Source of the DNA: a candidate division LCP-89 bacterium B3_LCP | GTDB taxonomy: Bacteria; Electryoneota; B3-LCP | Direction of reading: 5' to 3' | Length of the DNA: 64,000 nucleotides | Assembly (NCBI GenBank): GCA_005223185.1 | Contig: NJBN01000003.1 | Span: 62,001-126,000, forward strand | Shown: positions 41,559-50,481 of the stretch, one piece after another | Numbering within the stretch: position 1 is the first letter of the stretch | How the letters are laid out: each line of letters opens with the position of its first letter | Notes under the pieces: generated by a model | The model's database searches: none | Told to the model about the DNA's origin: nothing | The model's input: the letters and a program-made list of their open reading frames with translations, nothing else | Position numbers and translations under genes: made by a program

Positions 41559-44129
41559 CTACTTCATCAACACCAACTTCTGCGTTTGCGTGTAATCTCC
41601 GGCGGTTAAACGAGCGAAGTAGATGCCGGAGGATAGATTCGACCCATCGAAGAGGATGCTGTGGGTGCCGGGGGGATATTGACGGGTCGGCGCAAGACCG
41701 ACCCCTACGCGCTTACCACCAATATCAAACACCTCCAGAGTAACCAAACCAGCAACGGGCAGAGAGAAACTGATTACAGTGATGGGGTTGAAGGGGTTGG
41801 GGTGGGCGTTTAAGAACTCAAATTCCGAAGGGATGACCTCATTGCTTTCACTAAACCACATGTCGAAGGATTCGCCTGAGTTCGACCAGTTGGCTAAAGG
41901 CACGCCATCACCTGCTTCCAGCTTTTCAAAAGTGAAATTGCCATAATCCCAGGCCATGTCTGGGTAAAAGCCCACGCGGCCTTCATAGATATATTCACCT
42001 GGTGGCGCAGAAGCCGGTACATTCTGGGTTCTCTCTCTGGAAAGGGAACTTCCCGCAGCTAAATCAACGCTGACCGGTCCTAAAACCGGTCCGTACCAGG
42101 ATTCATCCGGAAGTTGTACCATGATCCAGGCATCGCAAGCTACCGGGCTGGGGACCATATTCAGCAAATTGACCGTAAAATCGAAACTACCGCCACTCGA
42201 TGGGATGTAAATAGGCGGATTGGAAGGCGTTATGGTGATTTCGACAGTCGGCGTCATCGCTTCGGCTGGATCGTATATTCCGAAGTAACTCATATCGGCA
42301 ATGTAAGCTAAATTCCTGTCACTAAACACATCATACGCGTATCCGGGTGTATCGTAGAAGCCAACCTCAAACGGCGATGAAGGTTCCATAACATTGATCA
42401 CCCGCAAGCCCTCATCCCAATCAGCGATGAAAACGTAATCATCAGAAATAGGATCGCTGGGGAGGGCTACTCCATAAGCGTAACCAGGAGTGTCGTATTC
42501 ACCTTCCACAAAGGGAGTGGTTGGATCAGTTACATTTACCACCTTCAGCCCGGCATAATAGCAGGCGACATAAGCATGCCCATCCCAGACGACAATTTCG
42601 TAGGGGCTTGCCATAAGGGTGCATGATCCCATTTCGTAGGGAGCAGTCGGATCAGCGATGTTGACCACTCGCAGGGAAATGTCATCACCGACATAGGCGA
42701 ATATCCCGGCAACGTCAACACTACGGGTTAGGCCGCACGGTGGAGCAGGCAGATAGCCCACTTCAACCGGATGTATTGGGTCAACAATGTAGATAATCCT
42801 CAAACCCCCCATAGCATCAGCTACACAGATGTAGTCATCAGTAAACATGTCAATATCAAGAACGGACCCCGGAGTGTCATATATCCCTGTCAAAACAGGT
42901 GATATGGGGTAGCTCATGTCCAAAATCCACAAACCTTCTGAACCCATGGCGATATAGGCATAACCGCCGGAAACTATGATGTCCTCAGCACCCTGCAGAG
43001 GTTCATAGGATCCGATCTCCAGCGGTGCGTGAGGATCGCAGACGTCCACAATCCTCAGTCCAGCATACTCATCCAGCAGATAGGCATAATCACCCACAAC
43101 AAACAACCCCTGGATCTGACTCGGTTCGTAATAAGCGCCCACTTCAAGGGGGATTAAGGGATTACTCACGTCTATCATCCTCATACCTGACCAGGTGTCC
43201 GCAACGCAGACGTAATCACCGTACATGGCAGCACCTTGTGCGATAGACTGCGTTTCGTAATAGGCAATTTCCGTGGGGTGATTCGGTGAAGAAACGTCGA
43301 TAACTCGAAGACCGTTTATCCAGTCTGCTACGAAAGCATAGTCACCGGAAAGAGCTACCCCTCGTGCTGACCCAGGAGTACTGCAAGTTCCCACTTCATA
43401 GGGAAAAAGGGGATTGGAGACGTCGAAAATGCGTAATCCGCCGGAACCATCAGCTTCATAAGCGTAATCTCCGCTTACGGCGATATGGTATCCACAGCCA
43501 GGTGTGTCCAGAGTGCTCATCTGCCGAGGATTCGCAGGATCGGAGACATTGACTATAGCGAATCCGAAATAATTGAGGACGACATAGGCGTAATCGCCGG
43601 CTACCGCTACATCTTGGGCGTTCCCCGGGAGGAGACAGAAACCCACCTCAAAAGGCTGTATGGGATTGGATACGTCAACGACTCGCAGACCACCTGAAGC
43701 ATCGTTTGCCACATAAGCATAATTCCCGGATACTTCCACACCCAGTACATGCCAGCCGGGCACAGAACCCACTTCATGAGGATTATAGGGATCGGAAACG
43801 TTTATGATTAGCAGTCCGGCATTGTAAGCAGCGACATAGGCGTAACCACCCTGCACGGCAACGTCCAGAGCCAGATCGGACGTTACCAGACGGCTCATTT
43901 CGGCCGGTTCGGCGGGATTGGAAATGTCAACGATCCGCAAACCTTCACTACCGAAAGTGCCATAAGCACAATCACCTGAAATGACTACCGTGTTGACGCC
44001 ACCGAAGTAGTCATATAGCTCACCTAATTTGGTTACACCTGAACTGTCCTGGGCTTGGACAGTTAGCGAACAAGCCATCAGTATTGTAATAACGATGAAG
44101 ACAATTTTAAGATACATGCGCGATTTCAT
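41559..44129 (-). CDS. Large secreted LVIVD-repeat protein with T9SS sorting domain
   Basis: The 856-residue protein has a signal peptide (about 1-26, ending TVQAQD), about 14 LVIVD repeats (for example SGDYAYEADGSGGLRIFDVSNP), the shared domain PPIYIPSSGGSFDFTVNLLN ... RTQNVPASAPPGEYIYEG, and a T9SS sorting domain with NPFNPITVISFSLP ... LVLMK. The palindrome 41684-41704 sits in the sorting domain. No consensus promoter was found directly upstream. The role on the surface is unknown. Confidence 0.87.
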   Translation of the reverse strand: MKSRMYLKIVFIVITILMACSLTVQAQDSSGVTKLGELYDYFGGVNTVVISGDCAYGTFGSEGLRIVDISNPAEPAEMSRLVTSDLALDVAVQGGYAYVAAYNAGLLIINVSDPYNPHEVGSVPGWHVLGVEVSGNYAYVANDASGGLRVVDVSNPIQPFEVGFCLLPGNAQDVAVAGDYAYVVLNYFGFAIVNVSDPANPRQMSTLDTPGCGYHIAVSGDYAYEADGSGGLRIFDVSNPLFPYEVGTCSTPGSARGVALSGDYAFVADWINGLRVIDVSSPNHPTEIAYYETQSIAQGAAMYGDYVCVADTWSGMRMIDVSNPLIPLEVGAYYEPSQIQGLFVVGDYAYLLDEYAGLRIVDVCDPHAPLEIGSYEPLQGAEDIIVSGGYAYIAMGSEGLWILDMSYPISPVLTGIYDTPGSVLDIDMFTDDYICVADAMGGLRIIYIVDPIHPVEVGYLPAPPCGLTRSVDVAGIFAYVGDDISLRVVNIADPTAPYEMGSCTLMASPYEIVVWDGHAYVACYYAGLKVVNVTDPTTPFVEGEYDTPGYAYGVALPSDPISDDYVFIADWDEGLRVINVMEPSSPFEVGFYDTPGYAYDVFSDRNLAYIADMSYFGIYDPAEAMTPTVEITITPSNPPIYIPSSGGSFDFTVNLLNMVPSPVACDAWIMVQLPDESWYGPVLGPVSVDLAAGSSLSRERTQNVPASAPPGEYIYEGRVGFYPDMAWDYGNFTFEKLEAGDGVPLANWSNSGESFDMWFSESNEVIPSEFEFLNAHPNPFNPITVISFSLPVAGLVTLEVFDIGGKRVGVGLAPTRQYPPGTHSILFDGSNLSSGIYFARLTAGDYTQTQKLVLMK
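41684..41704. repeat. Palindrome inside a T9SS sorting domain (GGGTCGGCGC type)
   Basis: Identical to 37491-37511 and in the same codons. Confidence 0.75.
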
Positions 44130-44168
44130 TTTTAGCCTCCATTATTATTTAAGCAAATTTAACTCTAC

Positions 44169-44231
44169 GGGGAGGTTGGGCATTCCTGCCTGACCTGACC
44201 ACAATGACAGACAAGAATGTCCGTCCTCCCC
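44169..44231. repeat. GGGGAGG inverted-repeat element
   Basis: Ends GGGGAGG (44169-44175) and CCTCCCC (44225-44231), with GACAGACAAGAATGTC inside; related to 30394-30461. Confidence 0.65.
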
Positions 44232-44239
44232 ATCATATA

Positions 44240-46318
44240 CTATTTCAGCAACACCAACTTCTGCGTTTGGGTGAAATCTCCCGCAGTCATACGGGCAAAG
44301 TAGATGCCGGATGGCAGGCCTGAACCATCGAAGAGGATGTTGTGGGTACCTGGGGGATATTGACGGGTCGGCGCAAGACCGACCCCTACGCGCTTACCAC
44401 CAATATCAAACACATCCAGGGAGACCAAACCCGCAACCGGTAGAGAGAAACTGATTACTGTTGTGGGGTTGAAGGGGTTGGGGTGACAAGGAAAAAGGCA
44501 AAAGGAAAGAGGTAAAAGTTCCGTGGTTAATCCGTCACTCAGGAAATCTTCGCCGGTATTTAACCAGTCACCGACGATAATTCCATCTGTACCGGTTGCC
44601 AGCTTTTCAAACGTGAAGCTGTCCTGATTGTAACCGATCCAGGGGTATTCACCGACCATCCCTGACATGGTATAAGTACCGGGAGCTGCGTAATTGGGTA
44701 CGTTCTGCGAGCGTGTCCGGGAGATGTTGGTATTGCCACTCAAATTGAACGCCGCCGGCCCTAGAGTTGTAAAGGTGTAACCGTTTGGTGTAGTAATATT
44801 CAACCAGATATCGAAGGGGACAGTAGTACCAGTTGAATTTTCCAGCACAACATCAAAATCGAAAGAACCTCCGGAAGCCGGTATCTGGATGGGTGGATTC
44901 TGCGGCTCTAATGTTATACGCAGAGCTGGTGTCTGGCTGTATTTAATAACAAAAGCATCCTTGCCGTTATTGAGTTCAGAAGACCAGCCTGCTATATAGA
45001 CATTCTCTTCCTCATCAAGGATTACTTTGTAGGCGCCATTCGTGCCTTCGCCACTGCCACTATACAATGCAATCCATTGTTCAATGCCAGCTGAATTATA
45101 CATAATCGTAGCACAATTAGCTTCTGTATATTGTAAATTGTAATCCGCTGAACCTGTGACGTAAACATTACCGACTTCATCAGAGGTAATTGACCATGGA
45201 GTGTCAGAAAGATCCTCATTTCCATTATATTCGGTTGCCCATTGCTCAATCCCACCGGAGGTGTACTTGATGGTAACCCAATCACCGAGATCACCCCAGA
45301 GGTTAACCGCATTTATAAACCCGGTGACAAGGACGTTCCCGAATACATCCATAGAAATCGCTTGTCCATAATCCAGGGGATTCGTTGCGCCAGCGTATCT
45401 GTTAGCCCATTGTTCCACACCAGCATTGTCATATTTAATCGTGACAATATCTACATCTGTGTCTATCCCGTATGAACCACCTGTGACATAGGCATTACCC
45501 AAAGCATCAACGACTAAATCCCAGCCCTCATCTAAATCATCTCCAGGACCATTATACCTTGCAGACCATTGTTCCACTCCATCCGAATTGTACATAACAG
45601 TGGCAATGTCTTTACCTGAGTCGTAGGTTTGCGTGCCATGGCTTATGCCCGTGACGTACACGTTATTATTAACATCTATAGCTATTCCATACGCATCATC
45701 GATATAATTTGCCGGACCGTCATAAGTGTTTATCCATTGTTCAATCCCCTGCGGATTATATTTGATAGTAAGATAATCCTGGGATGTGGAAGCACCGGAG
45801 GTCGTACCGGTAATATATACATTGCCTACGTCATCTAAAGCGATATCCGTTCCTTTGTCAGTCAGGTTTCCAGCGTCATCATAAGTCACCAGCCATTGTT
45901 GGATGCCTAAACTATCATATTTAACGGTGAAACACTTCCCATCCAAACCCGGATAGGAATCGCACCCCCCCGTAACATAAACATTACCATTATCGTCAAC
46001 TGCTATAGCGCTGCCCCAGTCAGTGCCATTCTCAAACCCGATAAACACTTCAACCCAAAGCAGTTCGCCAGCCGAATTGTATTTCATGGTTGCACAATCA
46101 CTAATCCAGGGCGGAGCAGTGCTGCAGTTAATTTGGCTTGTTACGTATATATTCCCGTTCGCATCCATAGTCATATCGTTTGCGTAGTCATTGGTATTGT
46201 TGGGACCGTTGTAAGGGGTGACCCATTCTTCCCAGATCTGAGCAGAAACGATTGTGGGAACTGTCATTAGAAGACATCCTACTGAAAGGGTTAAACAAAT
46301 CATGAGCAAGTTTTTCAT
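44240..46318 (-). CDS. Secreted SBBP beta-propeller protein with T9SS sorting domain
   Basis: The 692-residue protein has a signal peptide (about 1-26, ending TIVSAQI), then about eight SBBP repeats: the pattern AIDVNNNVYVTG followed by IKYNSAGVEQW. These occur in extracellular beta-propellers. The shared domain PPIQIPASGGSFDFDVVLEN ... RSQNVPNYAAPGTY follows, and the C-terminus is a sorting domain with NPFNPTTVISFSLP ... LVLLK. The palindrome 44365-44385 lies in it. ATACATACCTCCTG-like sequence on the plus strand gives an AGGAGG site before ATG 46318. Confidence 0.85.
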   Translation of the reverse strand: MKNLLMICLTLSVGCLLMTVPTIVSAQIWEEWVTPYNGPNNTNDYANDMTMDANGNIYVTSQINCSTAPPWISDCATMKYNSAGELLWVEVFIGFENGTDWGSAIAVDDNGNVYVTGGCDSYPGLDGKCFTVKYDSLGIQQWLVTYDDAGNLTDKGTDIALDDVGNVYITGTTSGASTSQDYLTIKYNPQGIEQWINTYDGPANYIDDAYGIAIDVNNNVYVTGISHGTQTYDSGKDIATVMYNSDGVEQWSARYNGPGDDLDEGWDLVVDALGNAYVTGGSYGIDTDVDIVTIKYDNAGVEQWANRYAGATNPLDYGQAISMDVFGNVLVTGFINAVNLWGDLGDWVTIKYTSGGIEQWATEYNGNEDLSDTPWSITSDEVGNVYVTGSADYNLQYTEANCATIMYNSAGIEQWIALYSGSGEGTNGAYKVILDEEENVYIAGWSSELNNGKDAFVIKYSQTPALRITLEPQNPPIQIPASGGSFDFDVVLENSTGTTVPFDIWLNITTPNGYTFTTLGPAAFNLSGNTNISRTRSQNVPNYAAPGTYTMSGMVGEYPWIGYNQDSFTFEKLATGTDGIIVGDWLNTGEDFLSDGLTTELLPLSFCLFPCHPNPFNPTTVISFSLPVAGLVSLDVFDIGGKRVGVGLAPTRQYPPGTHNILFDGSGLPSGIYFARMTAGDFTQTQKLVLLK
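44365..44385. repeat. Palindrome inside a T9SS sorting domain (GGGTCGGCGC type)
   Basis: Identical to 37491-37511 and in the same codons. Confidence 0.75.
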
Positions 46319-46428
46319 TACATACCTCCTGGTGTTTTCAGGTTTTACAGGTGTTAGCCTGCACTGGATTATTGTAGGTTATTATACGCATATTTATCTG
46401 GATTCTCTATTTCGCCTGAAATATTCAC

Positions 46429-48108
46429 TCACTTCAGCAACACCAACTTCTGCGTTTGGGTGAAATCCCCCGCGGTTAGACTGGCGAAATAGATGCCGGA
46501 TGATAAGCCAGTACCATCGAAGAGGATGTTGTGGGTGCCGGGCGGATATTGACGGGTCGGCGCAAGACCGACCCCTACGCGCTTACCACTAATATCAAAT
46601 ACCTCCAAAGTAACCAATCCCGCAACCGGTAGAGAGAAACTGATTACTGTTGTGGGGTTGAAGGGGTTGGGGTGACAAGGAAAGAGGCAGAAATAAGAAG
46701 GTAAAGGTTCTGTGGCTAACTCGTCACTCAGGAAATCTTCGCCAGTATTTAACCAATCATCAATGGGCACACCATCGCCTGTTTCCAGCTTTTCGAAAGT
46801 GAAGCTATTACTATCCCAGATGGTGTCAGGATAAACCCCTACAAATCCTTCATAGGTGTAAGTTCCGGGCGGTGCTCCACCGGGTACATTCTGTGTCCGA
46901 TCTCGATCGATCGTTGCTCCTGCAGGAAGAGTCAAGTTAACCGGTCCTAAAACCGGCCCGTATTGTGAGCTATCCGGTAGAGTAACCATGATCCAGGCGT
47001 CGAAGTTGTTCGTATAGCTTTCGTTATTTGAGATAGCTATATTGAAATCGAAGCTGCCGCCGGTAGCAGGGATAGTGACAGGTGGATTTAAAGGTGTCAA
47101 CGTGATATTGATGTCACTCGACATAGCCGCAGAGCAATCATATATACTGAAATAATCTTCATCTGCTACGAAGGCAAAATTCCCTGAAGCCGCAACATCC
47201 CAAGACAAACCGGGTGTGTCGTAATAACCTACTTCGTAAGGTCGTATGGGATCTGATATGTTCAGCACACGTAATCCTGATCCGTAAGAGGCAACGAACA
47301 GATAGTCATCCATAGTGAACACGCCTTTTGTGTAACCTTCTACATCACAGCCGCCAACCATTGTCAGATTTGACGGATCGGATATATCGACGACTTTCAG
47401 CGTTGGTGAAACATAGCCGGCTGAGACATAAGCGTAATCACCAGTAATGGAAACGTCACGCCCATATCCGAATAGATCGATGCTGCATAGTTCAACCGGA
47501 TTAGTGGGATCTGTCAGATCGAGTGATATCAGAGTGCATCCGTATCTTTGTACCAGGAAACCATAGTTCTCTTGAAAATCCATACCAAAGGCATATCCAT
47601 TTACGAAAAACAGAGCGCCAAAACAGGGAGCAAGCGGGTGGGTTACATCCACAATGAGCAAATCTCCCCAATTCGCCTCTGAAATGTAAACATAACCTCC
47701 ATACTCATCAATGTTGACGCCATAATCGCCTACATGGTATGTGCTCAACCAGACGGGTGAACCCGGATTACCTATATCTATTATATCAAGATAAATCGAG
47801 TACATGCTCTCTTTGAGTAGGTAGAGGTAATCCTCGGATATACAAACCTGAGACACAAATTGAAAAGTATCAAGCTGAGCCATCAGCATGGGAGAGTATG
47901 GATCGGCAACATTGTACAACAACAGACCTGAGGTTCCCGCAGACAATGCAATTAGATTTCCTTCGAGATCCAGATCGGTTACATAATTATCGAACGTAAA
48001 CTGACAGATACTGGTCACATTCAAACTATCCTGGGCATAAACGCTACCAGTAAACAGCAGGATAAATAATCCTGTATAGGCAATGGAATGAAGAGAAGTG
48101 CGGTTCAT
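46429..48108 (-). CDS. Secreted LVIVD-repeat protein with T9SS sorting domain
   Basis: The 559-residue protein has a signal peptide like those of the genes at 33012 and 35648 (MNRTSLHSIAYTGLFILLF, ending SVYAQD), about seven LVIVD repeats, the shared domain PPVTIPATGGSFDFNIAISN ... RTQNVPGGAPPGTYTYEG, and a sorting domain with NPFNPTTVISFSLP ... LVLLK. The palindrome 46554-46574 lies in it. AAGGAGG precedes ATG 48108 and the promoter 48143-48171 stands back to back with the phage portal gene. Confidence 0.86.
   Translation of the reverse strand: MNRTSLHSIAYTGLFILLFTGSVYAQDSLNVTSICQFTFDNYVTDLDLEGNLIALSAGTSGLLLYNVADPYSPMLMAQLDTFQFVSQVCISEDYLYLLKESMYSIYLDIIDIGNPGSPVWLSTYHVGDYGVNIDEYGGYVYISEANWGDLLIVDVTHPLAPCFGALFFVNGYAFGMDFQENYGFLVQRYGCTLISLDLTDPTNPVELCSIDLFGYGRDVSITGDYAYVSAGYVSPTLKVVDISDPSNLTMVGGCDVEGYTKGVFTMDDYLFVASYGSGLRVLNISDPIRPYEVGYYDTPGLSWDVAASGNFAFVADEDYFSIYDCSAAMSSDINITLTPLNPPVTIPATGGSFDFNIAISNNESYTNNFDAWIMVTLPDSSQYGPVLGPVNLTLPAGATIDRDRTQNVPGGAPPGTYTYEGFVGVYPDTIWDSNSFTFEKLETGDGVPIDDWLNTGEDFLSDELATEPLPSYFCLFPCHPNPFNPTTVISFSLPVAGLVTLEVFDISGKRVGVGLAPTRQYPPGTHNILFDGTGLSSGIYFASLTAGDFTQTQKLVLLK
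46554..46574. repeat. Palindrome inside a T9SS sorting domain (GGGTCGGCGC type)
   Basis: Identical to 37491-37511 and in the same codons. Confidence 0.75.
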
Positions 48109-48142
48109 CTTAAAACCTCCTTATGAAATCTCTGCATTCCAC

Positions 48143-48171
48143 AATATAAGACACTTTTAGTAAAAAGTCAA
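48143..48171 (-). promoter_or_regulatory. Promoter of the LVIVD gene next to the portal gene
   Basis: On the minus strand TTGACT (48166-48171), 17 bases, TATATT (48143-48148); homologous to the promoters at 33047 and 35683. Confidence 0.8.
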
Positions 48172-48234
48172 TACCCTCAGAAAAAAATAGTAACTTTTTC
48201 TAATTAACTGAATAACAACAAAATCGGAGGTAAC

Positions 48235-49509
48235 ATGTTCTGGAAATCCAAAAGAGAAGAGAAAGATCACCATCCCCGCCCGCTGATAACACCCGTTCCA
48301 GCGGCGCGAGCCAGAGGCGCTAAGCATCGTTTAGGGACTACCAGCCTGTCTTCATGGCCGGTAGCAAGGGGCGTTACGGCTGCAAGAACCTGGGGTCTGT
48401 ACAATTACGTTCCCAGCGGCAGAGCATCGCTCTACTGTTATCTGCGGGATACCATTCCCATAGTATCAGCAGCAGTCTGGGCATGGGTGAGGTTGTGTTC
48501 CACACCTCAATCTGTGGAGATTACCGGCTCCGAACCTGAAATCAGCCGAGCACAAGGCATCCTGGATGATCTGGACAGCCGCATCTTAGAAAACCCTTAC
48601 CAGCGAGCTAAAGGGGTTAACCGGCTCACCGAAGCCATGTTCCTGGATCTATTCACTTTAGGACGTTTCTGTGGAGAATTGGTGCTGCAGCCGGATGGAT
48701 CGGGGATCGATTACTTCCAGACGCTGGATCCTTTCAAGGTGCAGTGGGAGAGATCGGGTAAATGGAGAGCGACCTACGAAGAGGAAGATGGTTCGGTCCG
48801 AAAATTGAATCCTGAACGCACCTTCTACACCACTTTAGGAATGGATTCAACTAATCCGGCTGGCATCGAACCTTTAGCCACTGTTCCTTTCATTCTGGAA
48901 ATTGAACAGAAGCTGTTGGAAGACATGGCGAGATCAAGTCATAACGCCGGTACGCCTCGCCTGCAGGTGAAGATCACTCCGCCACAAGCATTTGAAAACG
49001 AGAACGAAGAGGAATACCTGTCTCGCATTAACGGCTACTTCGATCAGACCGTTGACCAGTTTCAATCACTTGAAGCTGACCAGAACCTGTTCACCTGGTC
49101 GGATGTGGAAGTAACTGTTGTTGGCGGCGAAAAAGGCCGCAGTTTCACCTGGAAGGTCAACAGGGAACAGATTCTGGAAGACGTCATCACTGCTCTCAAA
49201 CTGTTCCCCTGGGTGCTGGGACGTTCGCACGGCACCACACAGAACTGGGTGAGCGCTCAATATAATTTGCTGATGCAGGAAGTTGATTCTATCCAGGCTT
49301 CGGCTACTTCCTTAGCAGACTGGCTGCGTAGTACTGAACTGAAATTGCGCGGCTGCAAAGCGAAAGCAAAACATGTCTTCGCTCCCAATCAGGATCCGTT
49401 CCAGTTGGAGCGTGCTCAAGCGGATGAAACCCGCTTCGGCACGATTGACGGAATGGTGGAGAAAGGGTATATTACCAAGGATGAGGGTAAGAGAAGGTTG
49501 GGAGTGTGA
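48235..49509 (+). CDS. Phage portal protein
   Basis: The 424-residue protein resembles tailed-phage portal proteins, which form the dodecameric DNA channel at one capsid vertex. Visible elements are a basic N-terminus, the wing-type stretch RASLYCYLRDTIPIVSAAVWAWVRL (about 62-86), TEAMFLDLFTLGRFCGELV, a stem-like helix FILEIEQKLLEDMARSS (about 222-238) and the C-terminal YITKDEGKRRLGV typical of portals. ATCGGAGG lies eight bases before ATG 48235. It is intact and on the same strand as the terminase 37.7 kb upstream and the protease 4.4 kb downstream. Everything around it is on the minus strand. Confidence 0.85.
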   Translation: MFWKSKREEKDHHPRPLITPVPAARARGAKHRLGTTSLSSWPVARGVTAARTWGLYNYVPSGRASLYCYLRDTIPIVSAAVWAWVRLCSTPQSVEITGSEPEISRAQGILDDLDSRILENPYQRAKGVNRLTEAMFLDLFTLGRFCGELVLQPDGSGIDYFQTLDPFKVQWERSGKWRATYEEEDGSVRKLNPERTFYTTLGMDSTNPAGIEPLATVPFILEIEQKLLEDMARSSHNAGTPRLQVKITPPQAFENENEEEYLSRINGYFDQTVDQFQSLEADQNLFTWSDVEVTVVGGEKGRSFTWKVNREQILEDVITALKLFPWVLGRSHGTTQNWVSAQYNLLMQEVDSIQASATSLADWLRSTELKLRGCKAKAKHVFAPNQDPFQLERAQADETRFGTIDGMVEKGYITKDEGKRRLGV

Positions 49510-49598
49510 AGAATTGAGAATGTAGAATGTAGAATTGGGAATTGAGAATTATAGGGGCGAGATTACCTCGCCCCTATAGACTATTTCTACTATCTGTT

Positions 49599-49640
49599 GC
49601 GTCAGGTCTTGTCAGTCAACCGACTGATGTGACCTGACGC
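49599..49640. repeat. GCGTCAGGTC palindromic repeat, second copy
   Basis: Arms GCGTCAGGTC and GACCTGACGC enclose an inner CAGTC/GACTG stem. It lies between the portal stop and the holin-like gene, near another hairpin GGGGCGAG/CTCGCCCC at 49555-49575. Confidence 0.65.
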
Positions 49641-49661
49641 CCAATCTAAAAACTTGCGACT

Positions 49662-49922
49662 TTACGCCGCACTTGCCTTAGGCAACAAGGCATTATAAAG
49701 CCACGCAAAGATAGCTCCGCAGATCAACCCATCTACGAAGCCCCAGACCAGGCCGATAATACTGCCCAGCGGTGTAATAGTGTAACCTAAGTAAACCCGG
49801 TTGAAAATTGTTGTAGTTGCTCCGGACCCTTCCAGGATGATCAGCCACCACGTCGCAAGAAACAGTCCCACACCCACGAGAATGGCGCTCGTCAGAGCTA
49901 AAGCTTTGACATTTAAACGCAT
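49662..49922 (-). CDS. Small two-helix membrane protein ('bacteriophage holin'-labelled family)
   Basis: The 86-residue protein has two membrane helices (about 10-31 and 54-79) and opens MRLNVKALALTSAILVGVGLF. This start is shared by a bacterial family that is often automatically labelled bacteriophage holin. It is on the minus strand next to other cellular genes, so it is unlikely to be the lysis protein of the phage module. Function unknown. Confidence 0.6.
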   Translation of the reverse strand: MRLNVKALALTSAILVGVGLFLATWWLIILEGSGATTTIFNRVYLGYTITPLGSIIGLVWGFVDGLICGAIFAWLYNALLPKASAA

Positions 49923-49980
49923 GATGAGTTCCTTTCGGTTAAGATGAACCAGTTAAACGGGTAGTGGTAAGATTCTCTTT

Positions 49981-50355
49981 CTATTTTAGATCTTGGGATT
50001 GCTTCCTGTTTATTAACTGAGTGAAAGGTGCGACAATTAAGAACCCCAGAAGCATCAATCGAGTGATTTTCAGTTTGTGTCCATATTCAGTTAGCTTTTC
50101 GATGATAGAAGTAGCATAGGCGAGCATATCGGGGGTCATCATGCTTTCTCCACTCTGCATGTGAGTGGAAGTTGAAAGTGAAGCTAAAAGACCTACTTGC
50201 TGTTCAATCAGGCTGGAGAACATACCATACAACAGCAAGAGGACAACTGAGGTCAAGGCGATGATAACCGCTTTCAGCAGCTTCGATTTGATAAAAACCA
50301 ATGCGACTAGTGAAAACAGTGCTATTATGACGATGGCAATTTCATAGGATAACAT
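49981..50355 (-). CDS. Small membrane protein of unknown function
   Basis: The 124-residue protein has three membrane segments (about 3-21, 29-49 and 95-112) separated by a polar loop with QVGLLASLSTSTHMQSGES. I do not recognise the family. It has an ideal promoter at 50392-50420 and may be co-transcribed with the holin-like gene 58 bases downstream. Confidence 0.6.
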   Translation of the reverse strand: MLSYEIAIVIIALFSLVALVFIKSKLLKAVIIALTSVVLLLLYGMFSSLIEQQVGLLASLSTSTHMQSGESMMTPDMLAYATSIIEKLTEYGHKLKITRLMLLGFLIVAPFTQLINRKQSQDLK

Positions 50356-50391
50356 GTTCCAGCACCATCTATTATCTTCCGCATTTTATCA

Positions 50392-50420
50392 AATATAACA
50401 ACTATTTCCCTAATTGTCAA
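50392..50420 (-). promoter_or_regulatory. Promoter of the small membrane protein gene
   Basis: On the minus strand TTGACA (50415-50420), 17 bases, TATATT (50392-50397). Confidence 0.8.
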
Positions 50421-50481
50421 TACCTAAATCAGAAATATGAAATTTTATCTTTACATTGCTTTTCTGCAAATTTGAAAACCC

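Noticed and set aside
49662-49922. Holin-like protein as the lysis gene of the phage module
   Set aside because: It is on the opposite strand, next to cellular genes, and the family is widely found outside phages.
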